64,000 bases of DNA from Eopsaltria australis. Its lineage: Eukaryota > Chordata > Aves > Passeriformes > Petroicidae. Location of the stretch: the NCBI GenBank assembly GCA_034509425.1, contig JAVTVJ010000070.1:124001-188000 (forward strand), read 5' to 3'. This document shows positions 26,951 through 41,439 of the stretch, piece by piece (the first letter of the stretch is position 1; each line of letters begins with the position of its first letter). The translations under genes and the position numbers were made by a program. The notes beneath the pieces are model-generated. The model worked only from the letters and a program-made list of their open reading frames with translations. It searched no databases and was not told where the DNA came from.

Positions 26951-29900
26951 ATTGTTTATCCTTTTATTCACTGGATCATAGTCTTGCTCTTAAATTCCTA
27001 ATCCCTTTGTAAGTAACTGATGAGGTGGCTGTTTTGCTGGTTTGGACAGCTGGGTGGCATGTGTTATTTGAGTAAAACTGCATTTTTCACACTCGGGAGT
27101 TAATAATGTAACATGTCTTACTGGGTGGGTGTTTAAAGTTTCTGTAACCAACAAAAGTGAGAAGAGAGCCAAGATAGCAACTAAATCCTTACGCTGAGAC
27201 AGTGAAAATTCCAATTCTTAATAGCACTCCCTCAAAACCCTATTTTAATTTAACTTTTATTGAAATATTTCAGGTGGAGAGATTAAAAAATCAGGGGGGA
27301 AATAATTGATGGAAACAAAATAAATAGACATCCCCACAGAAAGAAGCAGCATCTGAGGAACTTTATGCCTAACTCCTATGTTCTCCCCCTCTTTTGTTTT
27401 CCACAAAAGCATCCCATACAATTTTTTTAACTTGTTGAAGACTCCTGTTTACTTGTTTCAGTCTCATTCTCTGGTCGCACAATGGTTTAAGAATCTTCAA
27501 AATGAGTTAATTTCTTGTAGCTAAGACATGAATGGTAAATCTCGGTTTAGTCATGCTATAATTCATCTGATTTACAGGCAATATGGGATATTGCTTGTGA
27601 ATTGGAAAAGGCATAGATCTGGGAATCAGATATACCTGTAAAAGTGATGGATGGTTCCTCACAGCTTTTGGCCCTGGCAGAGCACCATTGGTCAGACCAT
27701 TTCAGGGTAGAGCTCTCACTCAGCACTTTCAGTGTTGCTACATGTAGGAAAGCTGCAGATTTACTAATAATAACCATAGCAATCTTGGCTTTGGGTCCTC
27801 TGGGCCAGGCACTGCTTGGTTTGCACTGCCCTGAGGACAACCAGAGCTCAACTGGGATGCAAACAAAGGAGCTATCCTGTGAAGAGCCTCTGAAAAATCA
27901 AATAGAAAGCCACTATCTTTGAGGAATGTGAATTTTGGCTATTTAAGGATCTATTGATAATGTCACACCCCCCAAACATTGAATTTTGAGCAGTAAACTC
28001 TCAGTAGAAAGCACAGATCACTCTAGAGATAATCAGTTGGTTAACTGAAGCCTTAAAGGAAATGAAAGACAAAACCCTGTTACCAAGGAAAAGTTTATGT
28101 GGTAACTCACAACTCTGGATGAAAAATATGTTATCAGTGCAATCTTTTATGTATTGTCTTTCACAAGAAGTGCAGCAGGCCAAAGACCTGGAACAGATTT
28201 TGTTTTTAATACGTGTAGTCACATCAACAAAAGATTTGGAAAGACACTGTACTCATACTCAGAGTCACAAAATGTTACAAAACTGCTGCCTTTGCAGAGT
28301 TCCCAGCGAAACAGGAAATAAATGAATTTAAAATTGCATGCGAAGCAGAAAATAAATTTGAAAATAATGTTAGATGCAGAAAAATATAGAATGCCGCCTT
28401 AGACGCAGGAACTGGAGGGGATCACATTTTCAGCCTAATTGTGAGGTAGAGTGAAGGGTGAAGAAAGATCTGAGAAAGTGATCCTTAGAGGAAGTAATCA
28501 GATAACAAGAAAATTCATGGACTGTTTTGAAAGTCAGACTTCTTTTCAATTTGTGTTCAGAATTTCTCTATAATAAACACAAGTATTCTTGCATAAATTA
28601 TGCTAAAAGTGTGCGATGAAGTTCGGTACCAAATGCTGTGTATTACCATTCTTAGAGTTTAAAGACTTGGAACATTAAGGTCCATTTACTTTTTTATTAT
28701 CTGTTTTTCTTAATTTTCTTCAAGACTGGAAGAGTCGGTAACCATGGAAGTTACTCTTAAAACAGTTCCAAACAATATAATTACTAAGTTTTTTTTCCTA
28801 TTTTGGGACAAATGGTGTGGATCAACAAAACACTGCAGAAGTCAGCTTTCTCCACAAGCTGCTGATTACAAAAAAAGTGGTTAATAAGGAACAGAGGCTT
28901 CAGAAAGGACTTCTAGGGACACTAAACACCATCCCTCTCAATTACAGGCACTTTGAGAGCAGATCTTTGGCCCAAAAAGCCAAATTCTAGAACATATACT
29001 CTGCCCATCTCACTCCACTAAATAACTCTCTTCTCAAACTGGAAGCTTGGCATGGATAGCAAAATGCTCACTGTTTCAGAGAAATGTCAAAAGGGAGAAA
29101 TCCAAGCTGTGTTCAGAAGGCAAGATCATGTTGTGGGAGGCTCTGATATCAAGAGATTTGGATGGTGAGATTTCTAGCTGTTTGCAGGAATCAGGTTGTG
29201 CCCACTAATGTTAAGTTGGCTCTCCCTTTTTCCAGAAGGAATGTCTTTTGCTTGCATTTCCAAAGAAATATTAGCTTTGTAGGTAACCAGGGTCTTGGCT
29301 TTTTAAACTATTTCCATTCCCCCTCCCTCTTTAAACACAACATCCCCCGAAAGAGAAAGCCTACCCATTCTTGAAATTTAGTAATGAGACTTGAACATTT
29401 TTTCAGAAGTAGCAGCCACCATTATTCCTGTTACGCTAATGTCCATCTTGCTGCATCACTGGAACCCTGTTTACATTATTCCCACTTACCCTTTTAAATA
29501 AGATAAAACTACAGAACTGGCATCTGAGCTTCCCTAAAAGCAAAGCAAAAGCCCAAACTAAGACAGTGAAATGTTTAAAATACTACTGCGGAAACCTCTG
29601 AAAGGAAATTTGCTTCATGCTTTGAAATAAACATGACTGTGCTCAGATCCAGACAGATCACTTTGTGATTTACCCTTCATCTGTGAATATTTACAAAATC
29701 ACTGAATCTCATTTTACTTTTCCGAATGATGATAGGACAAATCTACAGGCTACCTTTTCAGAGTCAGCTCACCCCTCTAAATACTTCAGAAAGGATATTT
29801 TTACTGTATTTTCTTGCTTTTCACTCATTTCCAAACTGAAGTTAAGGATATGCCATTCCACTGAATGCTTACCACCAGATGTTTTATTTAAATTTATTTA

Positions 29901-32900
29901 AATCTGCCTTTCTAATTGGATATAAAAAATAGCCCCTGGTTACCTGAAGATTATCAGTGATTCACTGATGTTGGAACATGTTTTAACCAACATCGACAGT
30001 GCAGCATTTAAAAATAAACACATGAAATCAAATGAAAAAATGGCTTATTGACCAGCTACACATTCATCTTGCAAGGCTGAATCCAACAGTAGTCATTTGT
30101 CACTTCAGTTTGAAGTGTTTAGCCATGATTTTTTTAGACGGTAGTACAAAAAACCTTCCAAGAGCTAAAACAACATAGTCCCTCAGAAATGCAATTTGCT
30201 GCATTAATCTGGAAATTAACCTGAGGCTTGATCTGGAAATAATTTTCTAGGTTTTATAGTTTGCATCATGATTTCTTTTGAAGGTAATGTGAGTTGCTGC
30301 TCTCATAAGAGTGAAAAAAGTGTTCTACACTTTTGGAATCTTATCTTAATCCTTGTATACTTCATATGCAAATATCTACAAATATTCTCGGTTTCTATCT
30401 GGAAAAAAAAGGGGATATAGAACAGAGGGGATTGTGTAATTTAGTCCAATTTGCTACTTTTACCAAACAAATCCACTGAGCTCCAGTTTGCACTTAATTA
30501 AATTGTTTTCCCTCTCTTCTTCTACTGAAGGAGGCGTCGAAAGTTTTATTTTTTTGTTGTTTAGAAATATTCTTCTCACCTCTGGTTGAAATTTATTTAT
30601 GGCCACTTTATAACCATTTGCTTTTCCATTGACATTGACTCTAAGTGTGAATAGTTCCGTTTCCCTCCCTTCTGTTTACCTTTTGATCTATTAATAGAGA
30701 ACTTTAATATCCACTCTCAGACTTCTTTTCTCTGGGTGTATGATCTAACTTTCTTTTAGTCTTCTTTACTAACATCAGCTCTCCACTTCCTTGATCACTT
30801 CAGAAATTCTTCTCTGTATCTGTTCCAGACTGAATTAATTTTTATTGCCCCTGGGAGATGAAGGTTGTGCACAGTATTCAGGGTAAAGTCTTCCTGGGGT
30901 CTTGTAAAGGAGGATGATGCAAACTTTTCTTTTGATGCATTGTCTACCTCTGTATAGTTAATATCCTCTTCTGAAATATGAATTTTTGGGCTGATATTAC
31001 CTTTCAAATATATCAGCCAAAAATACTCACAATATATGTGTGTGTCTGTGGTGGTTAAAGAGGCAGGAGGGGTTTCAATAACCTTTATTAAAACCAGCTT
31101 TTTAGTAATTTGCTTTCATGGGTGTAAGAAAATACTGACAACAGGAATTTATTTTGGACACATGGGAAATTCTGTAAGTGAAATTCAGATTCTGGCTTTT
31201 TCTTGTTACAGAGCCTGTTGTGATAGGAGCAGTACCCAAGCCCAGGCTGCTAACTTCTGGACTATTAGTTTTAGTTTAATATATGTCACAAAAAGAAAGA
31301 AAGCAAAAACTCTAGAGTTCTCCACATTGCAGTGGCATCTGTTCAGTCAAAAGAAGAAGTAATGCATAAGTAAATGAATATTATCAGCATATGGTAACAG
31401 GTCCTGGACCTGTTTTGTCGTAGAAGTAAACTAAGGGAAGCTGAAGAAACATTCAAGTTAATGGATAATTCTGGTTCGAACAAGCTCAGCAGGTAGTCAC
31501 TTTCTGAGTCTTTTCATGACTTACTGAGGTTTGTGGAAGCCATTTTCCTTGTATGTAGGAGTGAAGACCATCAGGTGAGGCTCCTGGTTGCCATAATGCT
31601 ATTTCGTTTTTGCTTTTATGAAAAATAGTTTTTGTGTATAGGAAAAAGTGGCTTGTGACCTACCTTTCTAGCAGGCTGCCCCCCTGCTGACCTGCAGGAA
31701 ACTGATAAAATACATGTAGGAAGGGTTTAATTCATCTTCCTCTAAACCTGAGCACTCTGGGTTAGAGCTAAGGCTTTCTCTGCAAAGAGGATTTCCTAGG
31801 CAGTTCAGCAGAACCCAGATCCAGCAACCCTTCGGCCATGGAAGTAAAAATTAAAACCCAGCTTTCCCCAGCTGAATGAAATCCCTGCAAATCTCTGGAT
31901 CAGGAGAGTATGAATAAGTAGCCCGTCTCTTAAAGGAGGGCTATTACCTATATGCCAGATATTGCCTTTCTCTTGGAGTGCTCCTGGTTCTCTGTAGATA
32001 GCATCTCTTTGAGATACATTTTTAGCTCATAGTCTGCCAGGCATTGATTTATAACCTGATGCTGGAAAAAGTCCTGGTATCATTGCTGCTGCCTGGAGCC
32101 TTGCTGAACCTACTTTAAACAAATGCCTTGATCCTTTTTCATATTCTGTCTCTTTAGACATCTTCTTGGACCCATCGTTTCAGAGCAGATCCTGCTTCCT
32201 CCAGGCAGCACAAGCAGTAAGAAACTGCATATGTACCTGTGCTGTCACCCCCTTTTTGTGCTCTCTTCCATCAGCTGGTAGAAACAGAGGCACAACTGAC
32301 CTGCTTGCCTCTTACCTCAGCAACCTTCTGTCTCCAAAGTGGAGCTGCAAGTTTGTCAATGATTAACTGTTTCAGGTGGGTTTTCTGGATTAACTGATTT
32401 AGCACGGCAGATCTGGTGAATGCTGAGTGGAGGCCAAAATTTCCTCAGCTTTCTTTCCTTTCTATCTTCAAAATAACTTGGCTCAAATCAGTAAAAGCCC
32501 CTTAATCAACTAAGTGTCAAAGATCCACTCTGCATCTTTTTTAAGGTTTTAAAGGCTATCTGGAGATTAAGCAAAGATTTTCCAACTCTTGCAGCAGTTC
32601 ACCTTTAAACAACTGCAGTCTACTTACCCCTGAGTAATTGATAATTTCTAATGAGCTGGGGTACTTTAAAGCTCAGGGTAGGTACCTGTTTTGTATGAGA
32701 TTTATCAAGATGGTCAAGTACTGATAATTTTTATAGGAAATCCTAGGTCTTAGGCTGGCCCAGCTGCATTGCAGTGCTTGTTTGTTAAGGTTTTATTCTT
32801 TCAGATAAGGAAAGGCATTTCTGAGAAATTAAAAATCCAAAAAAAATCAAAATGTGCCCTGATGGAGGAGAAAGGGAAGAGAATTCATGCTACCAGAAGT

Positions 32901-34984
32901 CAGAAACTGAAACAAGGTGCTGGGGTTAGGTTCCTACATAAGGCTCCCTGTGCGGTCTATGCAGAGTAGAGGTGCTTGCCTGTCTCCTCTGAACGTAGTG
33001 GCACTGAGGATTAGAATCTGCAGCTCAACACCTAAAATTAGGATTGTTTCTTCACACCTCTCTTCCTCTTACCATGCGGATATGTTTTCTAGAGGCAGGG
33101 AGCCTGCCTGGCAGAGAGTGACCACGAGGAAATGAAAGCTTAAGCTGTAGATGGATCACAGTAAGGAAAGGTGTTTTAATAAAAACTGCAATGTATTGTT
33201 TAATAGGCCAGGCAACTTTTGGGTAAAGGCTAAAAATGTCACCATAGGATCCCTGTTTATGTGTAGGCAAAAAATGCATTAATAGTAAGATACACAGCTG
33301 TAAACTGTGTACACATTATACAAGCAAAACTTAAATAGCTTTTCTTATCCTATTAATTTTCACCTTAGTTTGTGCATTCATTTACAGGAACTCTCTTATA
33401 AGTTTCTCCAGGTCACTTATGATGCTAAGGGGTTGAAACATGCTTGTGTTTGGAAAACAGCCATTGGAATTCAGTGTCCAGATCCCTTTCACTGCTTGAG
33501 ATGTACATAGGGCATCTTCCTCAAAGGCTTCAATTCTTTGTACAATTGCTTGTACTTGAGCAATGGGTGTAGCAGATCGGACTGTAACGATGTTTGCACT
33601 CATTTTGCTCTGATGTGGATGGCTAACGGGAGGTGCAAGGCAGCAGGGAAAAATCAGAGGCAGCAGGGTCGGAACCTTGTGGCATGGGTGGTGAGGCACA
33701 AGCATCCCGAGCTGCTTCTCTAAAAGGGTTTCTATCTTCTGAAAGGCCTTCAAGGTTCACTCTTTTGTGTAGCGACTGATAGGTTGCATTTCAGGTGAAA
33801 AATTCGTTGTGCACATCTGGAACCATTTTGAAATATTTACCTTGCTCTTTTTAAGATTACTGTAACTCATAATAGTTTACAAGATAGGCTGAAATTTATT
33901 GCTGAGCTGGAAATAGCTAGATGCATTTTTTTCTTAGGGGACAGAAGAATTTAAGGTTCTATTAACAAAGCTGAGTCAATGACAGAGCTGTACAATACAT
34001 GGAGAGAAATAATTTATTCTAAAGCTCTAGTGAAACTTACGTATAACCATTGCCACCCACAAAATATTCATTTTTACTTATATATTATATGATAAAGGTG
34101 TCACGGGTTTTCACCTAACACATGAAGACTAAAACAAAAGTGGTATTTTGTAATTCTGTAGTTACTGAATCTACCATCTGATATGTTACCAGGGTAGGGA
34201 GCTCCTCTAGAGAATTCACTGTAACAGCATGCTTCTCTAAAAATTACTCTTATTGTTGTCTCTTTGTATTGTACCTTTTCAAAGACTAGCTTCTCCTGCT
34301 GTTTTTCTTGGTTTGTTCCATGGTTCCCACAGTGTATGAGGCACCCGTCTGGCTTAATTTAGCTGAAAAAAAAGAAAGTGCAAAATAGTTAGATTATACG
34401 GTGGCAGCTGTAACAAGAGAAAGAAAACAAATGTTATTTATATTAATAGGGAGTTTACTCTTCCAGTACAGCAGTTTGTGCTTTCTGGTGTGGCTGCTGG
34501 CTGCTGCCAGCCCTCCCAGCAGTGATTCAGGATCTCTTAGTCACCGAGCAGGGGAGGACTGGGGATTTCTGCCGGCTAGCTCATCAAAGCCAAAGGATTA
34601 TATCTGACTAAAACCACTTTGAAATATCAGAAATGTAGGATGATGAAGGGAAGCTGAGCAGTGCTTTTTGAATTAATCAGAATTCAGGAGCAAAGATGGG
34701 AGATACTGGCATATATTTTACAATGACTTGGTTAGAGCTTTGCAGCAGTTGTAAGCCTGGGCAAAGTTTAACCTACTAGGTTGTCAAAGGTGTATTTTTC
34801 TCTAGTTAATAAACAAACAAACAAAAGATTTCTTCTGAAATTCCTGCAACATTGTATCATTGTCTACTGTATGGATGTAGTTTGCCTTCTGGATCATGCT
34901 GACTGTTTTCTACTATGTATAATACAATTAAAGATATATAAAGATGGTCATCAGATTATTAAAACTTTGCTATGTCAATTTCAG

Positions 34985-35163
34985 CTATGACTAGAAAGAA
35001 GGTTTCACAATCTGAAGTTTATGAGTGTGGTAAAATGCACCCCAAAATTTCAAAAGAACCTCTAGAAACAGCATCAACCTTAATAGTGACTCCCTATTCA
35101 CTTTTACTTCGGCAGCAGCATCAAAATGTTGTGTCTTCTAGTGTTGCTTTGATAGTAAATTAG
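34985..35163 (+). other. Possible coding exon, unidentified
   Basis: An acceptor (TATGTCAATTTCAG, AG at 34983-34984) precedes 58 codons open to a TAG at 35161-35163. A donor-like ATA|GTAAAT at 35155 would end it in phase 0 before the stop. The peptide begins AMTRKKVSQSEVYECGKM and is mixed in composition. I do not recognise it, and its end phase does not fit the next plus-strand candidate at 45932. Pseudo-exon is the likelier reading. Confidence 0.12.
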
Positions 35164-35235
35164 ATTTTGTAATAGGTAGAAATAGAGCTGTAGACAGAAG
35201 CTTTGCAACCTTTAGTAGATATTCAGCAAGAGAGA

Positions 35236-35832
35236 TCCTTGGAAAACCAACCCTATCCTGGTGGGCTACATCAAAAGCAGAGTGGCCAGCAGGTCAGGGG
35301 AGGTGATTCTTTCCCCCTACTCCACTCATGATACCCCACCTGGAGTGCTGCACCCAACTCTGGGAACTCCAACATAAGAAGGATGTGGACCCTGTTGGAG
35401 ACAGTTCAGAGGAGGCCAAAAAGATGACCAGAGGGCTGAAGCACCTGTCTTATAAACCGGTTGAGAGACTTGGGGCTGTTCGGACTGGAGAATAGAAGGC
35501 TCCAGGGAGACCTTAGACAAGCTTTCCAGGGCCTAAAGTGAGCCAACAAGAGAACAGGGGAGGGACTTTTGACATGAGCATGTAGAGATAGGATAAGGGG
35601 AAATGGCTTCAAACTGAAAGACAGGTTTAGATTAGATATTAAGTAGAAATTTTTCACTGTGAGGGCAGTGAGACTCTGGAACATATTGTGCAGGGTATCA
35701 GTGGGTAACCTGGAAGTATTCAAGACCAGTCTGGATGGGGCTTTGAGCAGCCTGGTTTAGTGGAAGGTGTCCCTGTCTATAGCAGGAGAACTGGACCTAG
35801 ATGATCTTCCAAACCAAGCTATTCTCTTCTCT
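35236..35832 (+). mobile_element. CR1 LINE 3' part, the only plus-strand copy
   Basis: About 600 bases match the sense strand of the CR1 pol end and 3' region: CTACATCAAAAGCAGAGTGG, CCCCACCTGGAGTGCTGCAC, AACATAAGAAGGATGTGGAC, GAGGGCTGAAGCACCTGTCT, GGAGACCTTA, then AGATTAGATATTAAGTAGAA and CTAGATGATCTTCCAAACCA at the 3' end. The ATTCTATG-type tail is decayed to CTATTCTCTTC. Open frames on the opposite strand (up to 105 codons) are shadows. This is the only copy here in the plus orientation and is clearly richer in G+C than the flanks. Confidence 0.95.
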
Positions 35833-38800
35833 CCTGTACTAAATCAAAATATGTGTTAGAAATGTGTTTGTATCATGATCTTGAGCTCAAGATAAATCCT
35901 ATGATATTCCAAACCTTGCTGTCAAGAATTCGAAATTTGATTTGTAGCTCCTTGAAATGTAAAAAGTAATACTACTTGGAAGAGGAGTGTAGGGCATCTT
36001 ATCTCTAGTGAACAATTTTTATAATAGCTTTATCAGCTTTGTTATCTATATTTTTCCTTCTTTCTGCATTTATAAAGAAAAACATAAGGTGGACAAAAAT
36101 ATGTTTTTGAAATACACAGTTCATATTTTGAGGGTTTCTAGATAGCAATCAAGAATAGGTAAAAACAGCACCAGAGCACAGAAAGTAAACCTGTGAGGTG
36201 TTTGTGTACAGCTTTTATTTATATCCTCAGAGAAAGCTAATTAACACGCCTACCATAAAAAAAGAAGGTAAATAGGTTGGATGCTATTTTAAAAGCTATT
36301 GTATCTTCTAAATGAACCAATATTTTAAGTCTTCTCCTGACTTTTAGCTACTGAGCCCGTACCCATAAATCTCACCCAAACTAAGAGTATTTAGAGTGGC
36401 TTGCCTGCTGAAACCAAAGTATTAATCTGGGGCAAAGAGCTTCAGGAATGTAATGAAGTAGAGAAATATACCTTTAATTATACAGGCCTAGAAGCATTAT
36501 ACTGCCATAATTTACAAAGTTACTTAAATATTGCTTGTGAAATATTCTATATAAAATGAAAAATTGACTCCCATATATCTGTTTAAAGTTTATATATGAC
36601 ATTTCCAAAATACATTCAGTGATCATGAAAGGTGTAAATGACCTCTAATGTTGTCCCTATGACTCTGGCTATCTCACTGTTAATTCCTCTGCATTGCCTA
36701 CAGACTGTGCAGATTGCCTAATGACTGTGCTGTAGTCTTGCAATCATTATTTCCATTTTTCTTTTTGTGATTTATCCTGTATCACTAAGGAACAAAGTCT
36801 GTTTAAGTATATTTTTATTATCCTAGTCTAAGATGGCTTTTTGATTATGAGTTTCCATGGTGCCTGCTGGAAGTTCTTTGTTGCTCTCATTCAACAGCAT
36901 TATTTTAAGTCATAACATCCTATAATATTCAGGTGAATATATCACCATGTAAACAGCACACAAACGCATTTCTTTTCCTCGCTAGATTGTAATTTGACAT
37001 TTTTTCGTTTAGAGGTTGATTCAGTGAAACGGAACTAGATAGAGTAGATGGGGAAAAAATGTGTTCAAAACTCTGGAGTGGCTGGTGTAATATTGATCCA
37101 CAGATCGCCTGTACCAGAAAAGATTCCATTTCCTTTGCATATTTCCTACAAGTTGGTCTGAAGATGTACTTCACTGATATCTTAACATTTAATACACACT
37201 GTCGCTAAACTTGCGTTTTATACTTCAAAGTTCTGTAATTTCCTCATCTTTATTATGAATGATTTATGGAACATTCTGTTAAAGTAAACATTGATAGCAC
37301 CAGGTATTCCTTTCAGAACAAATGAAAATAATCATATTTCTGTCAAAAGTAGATAGAAATAATAATAAGACAATATCTGCACCAAGCGCAACACAAATTT
37401 TGTTATTAATGCATAAATTTTATTTATGTCTACAATATATTGAAATACAAATAGTGTACACAGTAGAAATGATAATGTGTTAGAAGTTATAGACTTTTTT
37501 GCTTACATTTTTAGAAGGCACTGTATCTTACAGATGCAGTTAGTATGCATCAGCTGACATTTTTAATAAAACCTTTATGGGGAATCTGGAAGGGTGTTAC
37601 CATGAAATAACTACAGCCTCAGAAAGGATATAATCTGAGAATTACAGAGGTATTTATTACACTCTTCAGATACCTGTGGGCTTTCTAAAGTCTCCAAAGC
37701 AAATAAATTAATCATTCTAAGTGAACGGAATATTAAAATAAGAGAATGCTGAATTTAATTTTTAAGCTTGCTTCAGAAGATGAAAATAACCTCAGATACG
37801 ATTGTAGGCTGTGCTTGGAGCTTACATAAATTGCACTTGATGATGTTATGGGGATGACAGAAAGAAAAGGTTCTCCATATATTGTGGACTTTACAAAACT
37901 AAATACTGAAATAATTGCGTGAGTCTGGAAAATACACTCCTGAAACCTGTCACCCCTGCACCCCAAACCACTTCCCAAGTACAGCACAGTAAACTAAAAC
38001 TTCTCTTTCAGGAATTGCCTGGTTTTCAAAGAAAATAAAACTTATTTATGTTTTTGAACATTTATATGGTTATACTTAATTACACGTATCTGTGTCTGTC
38101 TGTGCACGTGTCTGTTTAGAATTTTTAAATCCACTGGCTAATATAATGCCCAGTTGCCATGGGAGAGCCAAAGACCTTATTAACCCTGCATATTTTGTGA
38201 CAGTAGGTGACCAGGGAGAAGTAAGGTATTATAAATGTTTCAAGGGAGGTCAAGGCTCCTTAAAAGTACCAAAGTACCTTAGATTTTAAACCTTTTTTCT
38301 AATATAGCTAGTAGGAGGGCTACTTCAGTATGGTGTTTTCACCTTTATCTTTTTTTGGTTTTTAATTTAGGAATACTATCTTAAAACATTTTAGAAATGG
38401 AGATACATGCTCAACAGCCATTTGTTAAGTTCCTACAGATCACACATAAGTAAATGTGAGTACCATAAATACTCTCACCTTCCCTTCATCAATGACAGCT
38501 CACTTGTATTTCTTTAGACTGAATCTGATCTTGGTTTATGAAAATCTAACTTAGTTTTTATCAGCGCTGATTATTTATTTTGGGCATTCCTGACATGGGC
38601 ATTAAGTATTTAGTGTAATAAAGTTTGAATATAATCTAGTACTTGTAGATTAGCAATTTAGAGTCACTATTTTTCTCTTCATTTCTGTAAGGTCACAACT
38701 AATTTTTTTAAGGTTTATCTTTTCATGGTTCATTTCTTCAGTCTCATATAAATTTCTAGCATAGTTTTTATACGATACACCACTGTAATGTAAATATTGT

Positions 38801-41334
38801 CCTATTTTCCCATCTAATTCTCACTAGTACTCTGCATATATAGTTTGTTCCAGGTCCTTTTTCAGATATTCTCTATTGCCCACAGGTAATGAAATGCAAT
38901 ATGCTAGGTCAGAGCTTTTGCCCTCTATCCAATTTTGGATGACCCCTTTGAAAAAATATGTGGAGAGGGATCATTGTCAGAGTGGTGGAATTTGGAAACC
39001 TCTGTGAGTCTATGACAATTAAGTCACAGATGCTTGTCACAGTTGATTATTTTTTTCAAATTCAGCTTAATCAGCCTAGAGTTGATAATAACTGCTGTTT
39101 GTAACAGCAGGTTGAGGGCTTCCTGGCATGTCTAATAATAAAATAGGCTACTGCAAAGTGTAAACTACATATCAAGCCAAAGATTGAATGCTCTTATTGT
39201 TTCATTTTGTGTGCCCTGATCTACAGAGCACATAAAATAAAAAGCCTATCTTTGCCTTTTATTAAGAAGCCTTCTTGTGAGGCCCTTCTGCTCAATTTCA
39301 TCACCCAGTTAATTACTTATCTTTGTTGCTATGGTCCTTGGCTATATGAAGGAATCTTCTGACTATTATTGCATAACTTGAACTTCTGCCAAAGTAGATC
39401 CACTCTGAAATGAATATCTTCAGAAATACTTGAGTGTGATATTTGAATATCAGACTTGTGATAATATTGCATTGGAAAAGACAGTAAGATAAATTTATAT
39501 ATCATATGGAAAATGCTGAGAAATCATATTTATTATTTAGTTTAGGCTACTTTGGATGTATTTGGATGTGTTTGGGACCATACAAAGGACTAAAATGAGG
39601 AACTGAACTTTTCCAGATCAAGTACCTTAATCAGATGCTTAAAATAATGCAAATACCTTTAATCAGGTAGTGAGAAAGAGATCATCTGTGGATCATAAGC
39701 CTAAGAGGAGTTAACATCCTGCCATTACCAGACCTGGACAAACTATGTTAACATATATATGGGAATATAGCTTCAGAACAAGTCGTGTAATCCTGTTAAA
39801 TCTGTTCTGCAGTTGTAAGGCACTAGGTAGCATGCGGTATCTACTCGGAGATTGAAAAATGTGGGCCACTGGAGTGAAATTGGTGGAGAAAATGGTCAGA
39901 GATCAAAGTAGCATGATTTTTGGGAAAGGAGACATTTTTTGACTTGAAGAGGATAATAAGGGCACAGACAAAGACCTATAAGAGGAATAGAAGAAATTTG
40001 TTTCTGTATTCCTGATGAATTGCAGTAATAATGACCTTACACGGTAACACTGGAAAATTTTTTTCCCTGGTGTAACTGAGCTACATTGTCTTTGTGGCTG
40101 TGTGGTCTCTATTAGTGCACATCTTTTATAATCAGTCTAACAAGCAAAAATATGTCAGGATTGCTATAAGTAGTTTTGGGAGGGAGCTACACAGGTGACT
40201 TCCTGAGTGGTAGTCCAACCTTATGAATCTGTGAAAGACACCTCTTTGTTTAAACAAAACTAAGAAATACTGAGCTGTACTCAAGGACCATGTGTGTGAC
40301 AGAATGATTTTCCTTCACTATTCTCACTCTTTTTGCTTTTAATTTATAAAACGTGTTTATTTTGCTACTTCATTGCAATTTTCCAGCAAGAACTGGAAAA
40401 TGGCACTTGGCTGAAGAGCAGAGAAAACTGGAGAAAAATGCCTCTTTTATAGCATGTTTACTTGAAACTGTGAGGCTAGTGGCACCTCACAGGGTGCTGC
40501 TTTTGTGGCTTCGTAAGTGGAGCACCGTATCTGTAATGTTAAACTGTGGAAAAGTCATCAGAAAAAGCTAAATTGCATGTGGGGAAAATTATGTAAGAGT
40601 CAGGAATATAAAGAAAGTGTTTCACTCTACAGCACTATCCTTGTTAGAGCATTTGAGATGTTAGCACAGTCTAGTCACAACACAGAGATCATAGGTTGTT
40701 TTCCAGCCTGTGCTCTTCTCACTAAGCACTTACAGTTCTGCAATTGTAAATTGGAATTTTGGATTACTTCTGAATGTAGGCAGCTTTAAAAAGATGTTGG
40801 TATGGTATAAAACACCATAAATGAGTTTACCTGGGGAGTGTGTCTTTATACCTTCCATGAAGGGCTGGATTTTGTCCCTTTTTCGTGATGTTTATGCCTC
40901 TGTTAGCTGTTTGTTCAAATTAAGTCTCAGTTCAGAAATATTGTTCCTGGTATCCTTGTCACACATGTACTCATACTGGTGATTATATCAATATAAATAG
41001 ACATGGATCTTCTTACTTGTCTGCTTTGTAAATTGTGTTAGGAAAAAGCATGGCATTTTCAATGTAATCTGTAAAGAGGGAGAAATATCTACTTTTTCTT
41101 TTTTTTTTTTTTTTTTTTTTTTTCAATAACCTCTTTGTGGGGAGGGAGATTGGGAAAGTAACTTCCTTGATTCAATTTTAAGCATTAAAAAAATATTTCT
41201 AGTTTCCTGCATTAGTCTCTTGTTGCTTTCCTTCCAGAAAACCTTGCTGCATGTGTAGCTGTCTATGCCTTGGAAAAGACATTTAGGACTAGATGATTTT
41301 TTTAAAAAATGTAGGGGTTTTTTTTTATTTCCAG
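35833..41334. other. No gene seen; T tract near the right end
   Basis: A+T-rich sequence with nothing I can name. A pure run of 25 T lies at 41099-41123. Short open frames show no support. Confidence 0.5.
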
Positions 41335-41439
41335 AGAGTCTGGTCTGCTGTAGTTAATCCAATCTCAAGCTATATTGCTGTGCTGGCTGAGTGCTGTTCA
41401 GGGGAAATAAAAGAAAAATTCAGCATTTTTAAATGCAGG
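41335..41439 (+). other. Possible coding exon, unidentified
   Basis: A strong acceptor (GGTTTTTTTTTTATTTCCAG, AG at 41333-41334) is followed by 35 open codons and a moderate donor, TGCAGG|GTAGAG, at 41440. Exon length is a multiple of three, phase 0 to 0. The peptide begins RVWSAVVNPISSYIAVLAE and ends FSIFKCR; no domain is recognised. The end phase does not match the candidate exon at 45932, so the two would not be joined directly. Chance is a serious alternative. Confidence 0.15.

Larger units (their letters stand above)
25439..35235. other. No gene seen; one probable MIR relic and weak exon-like signals
   Basis: Almost 10 kb without a gene that I can support, apart from the probable MIR relic and the possible exon listed separately. 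Good acceptor signals occur without a matching donor, for example before 32807 (ATTCTTTCAG). Open frames of up to 123 codons (minus 33382-33753) are within what chance gives here. Confidence 0.45.

Noticed and set aside
27602..27638. Resemblance to the 5' body of MIR (TGGGAATCAGATATACCTG against TGGAGTCAGACAGACCTGG)
   Set aside because: Too short, and the following sequence does not continue like MIR.
32807..32917. Exon-like segment after a strong acceptor (ATTCTTTCAG)
   Set aside because: The only in-frame donor is weak (CAAG|GTGCTG), so it looks like a pseudo-exon.
33382..33753. 123-codon minus-strand frame with an acceptor-like CCACATCAG inside
   Set aside because: A frame of this length is expected about once or twice by chance here; the acceptor has a poor pyrimidine tract and no donor or polyadenylation signal fits.
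35326..35723. Two minus-strand open frames of 64 and 105 codons
   Set aside because: They are antisense shadows of the plus-strand CR1 copy.
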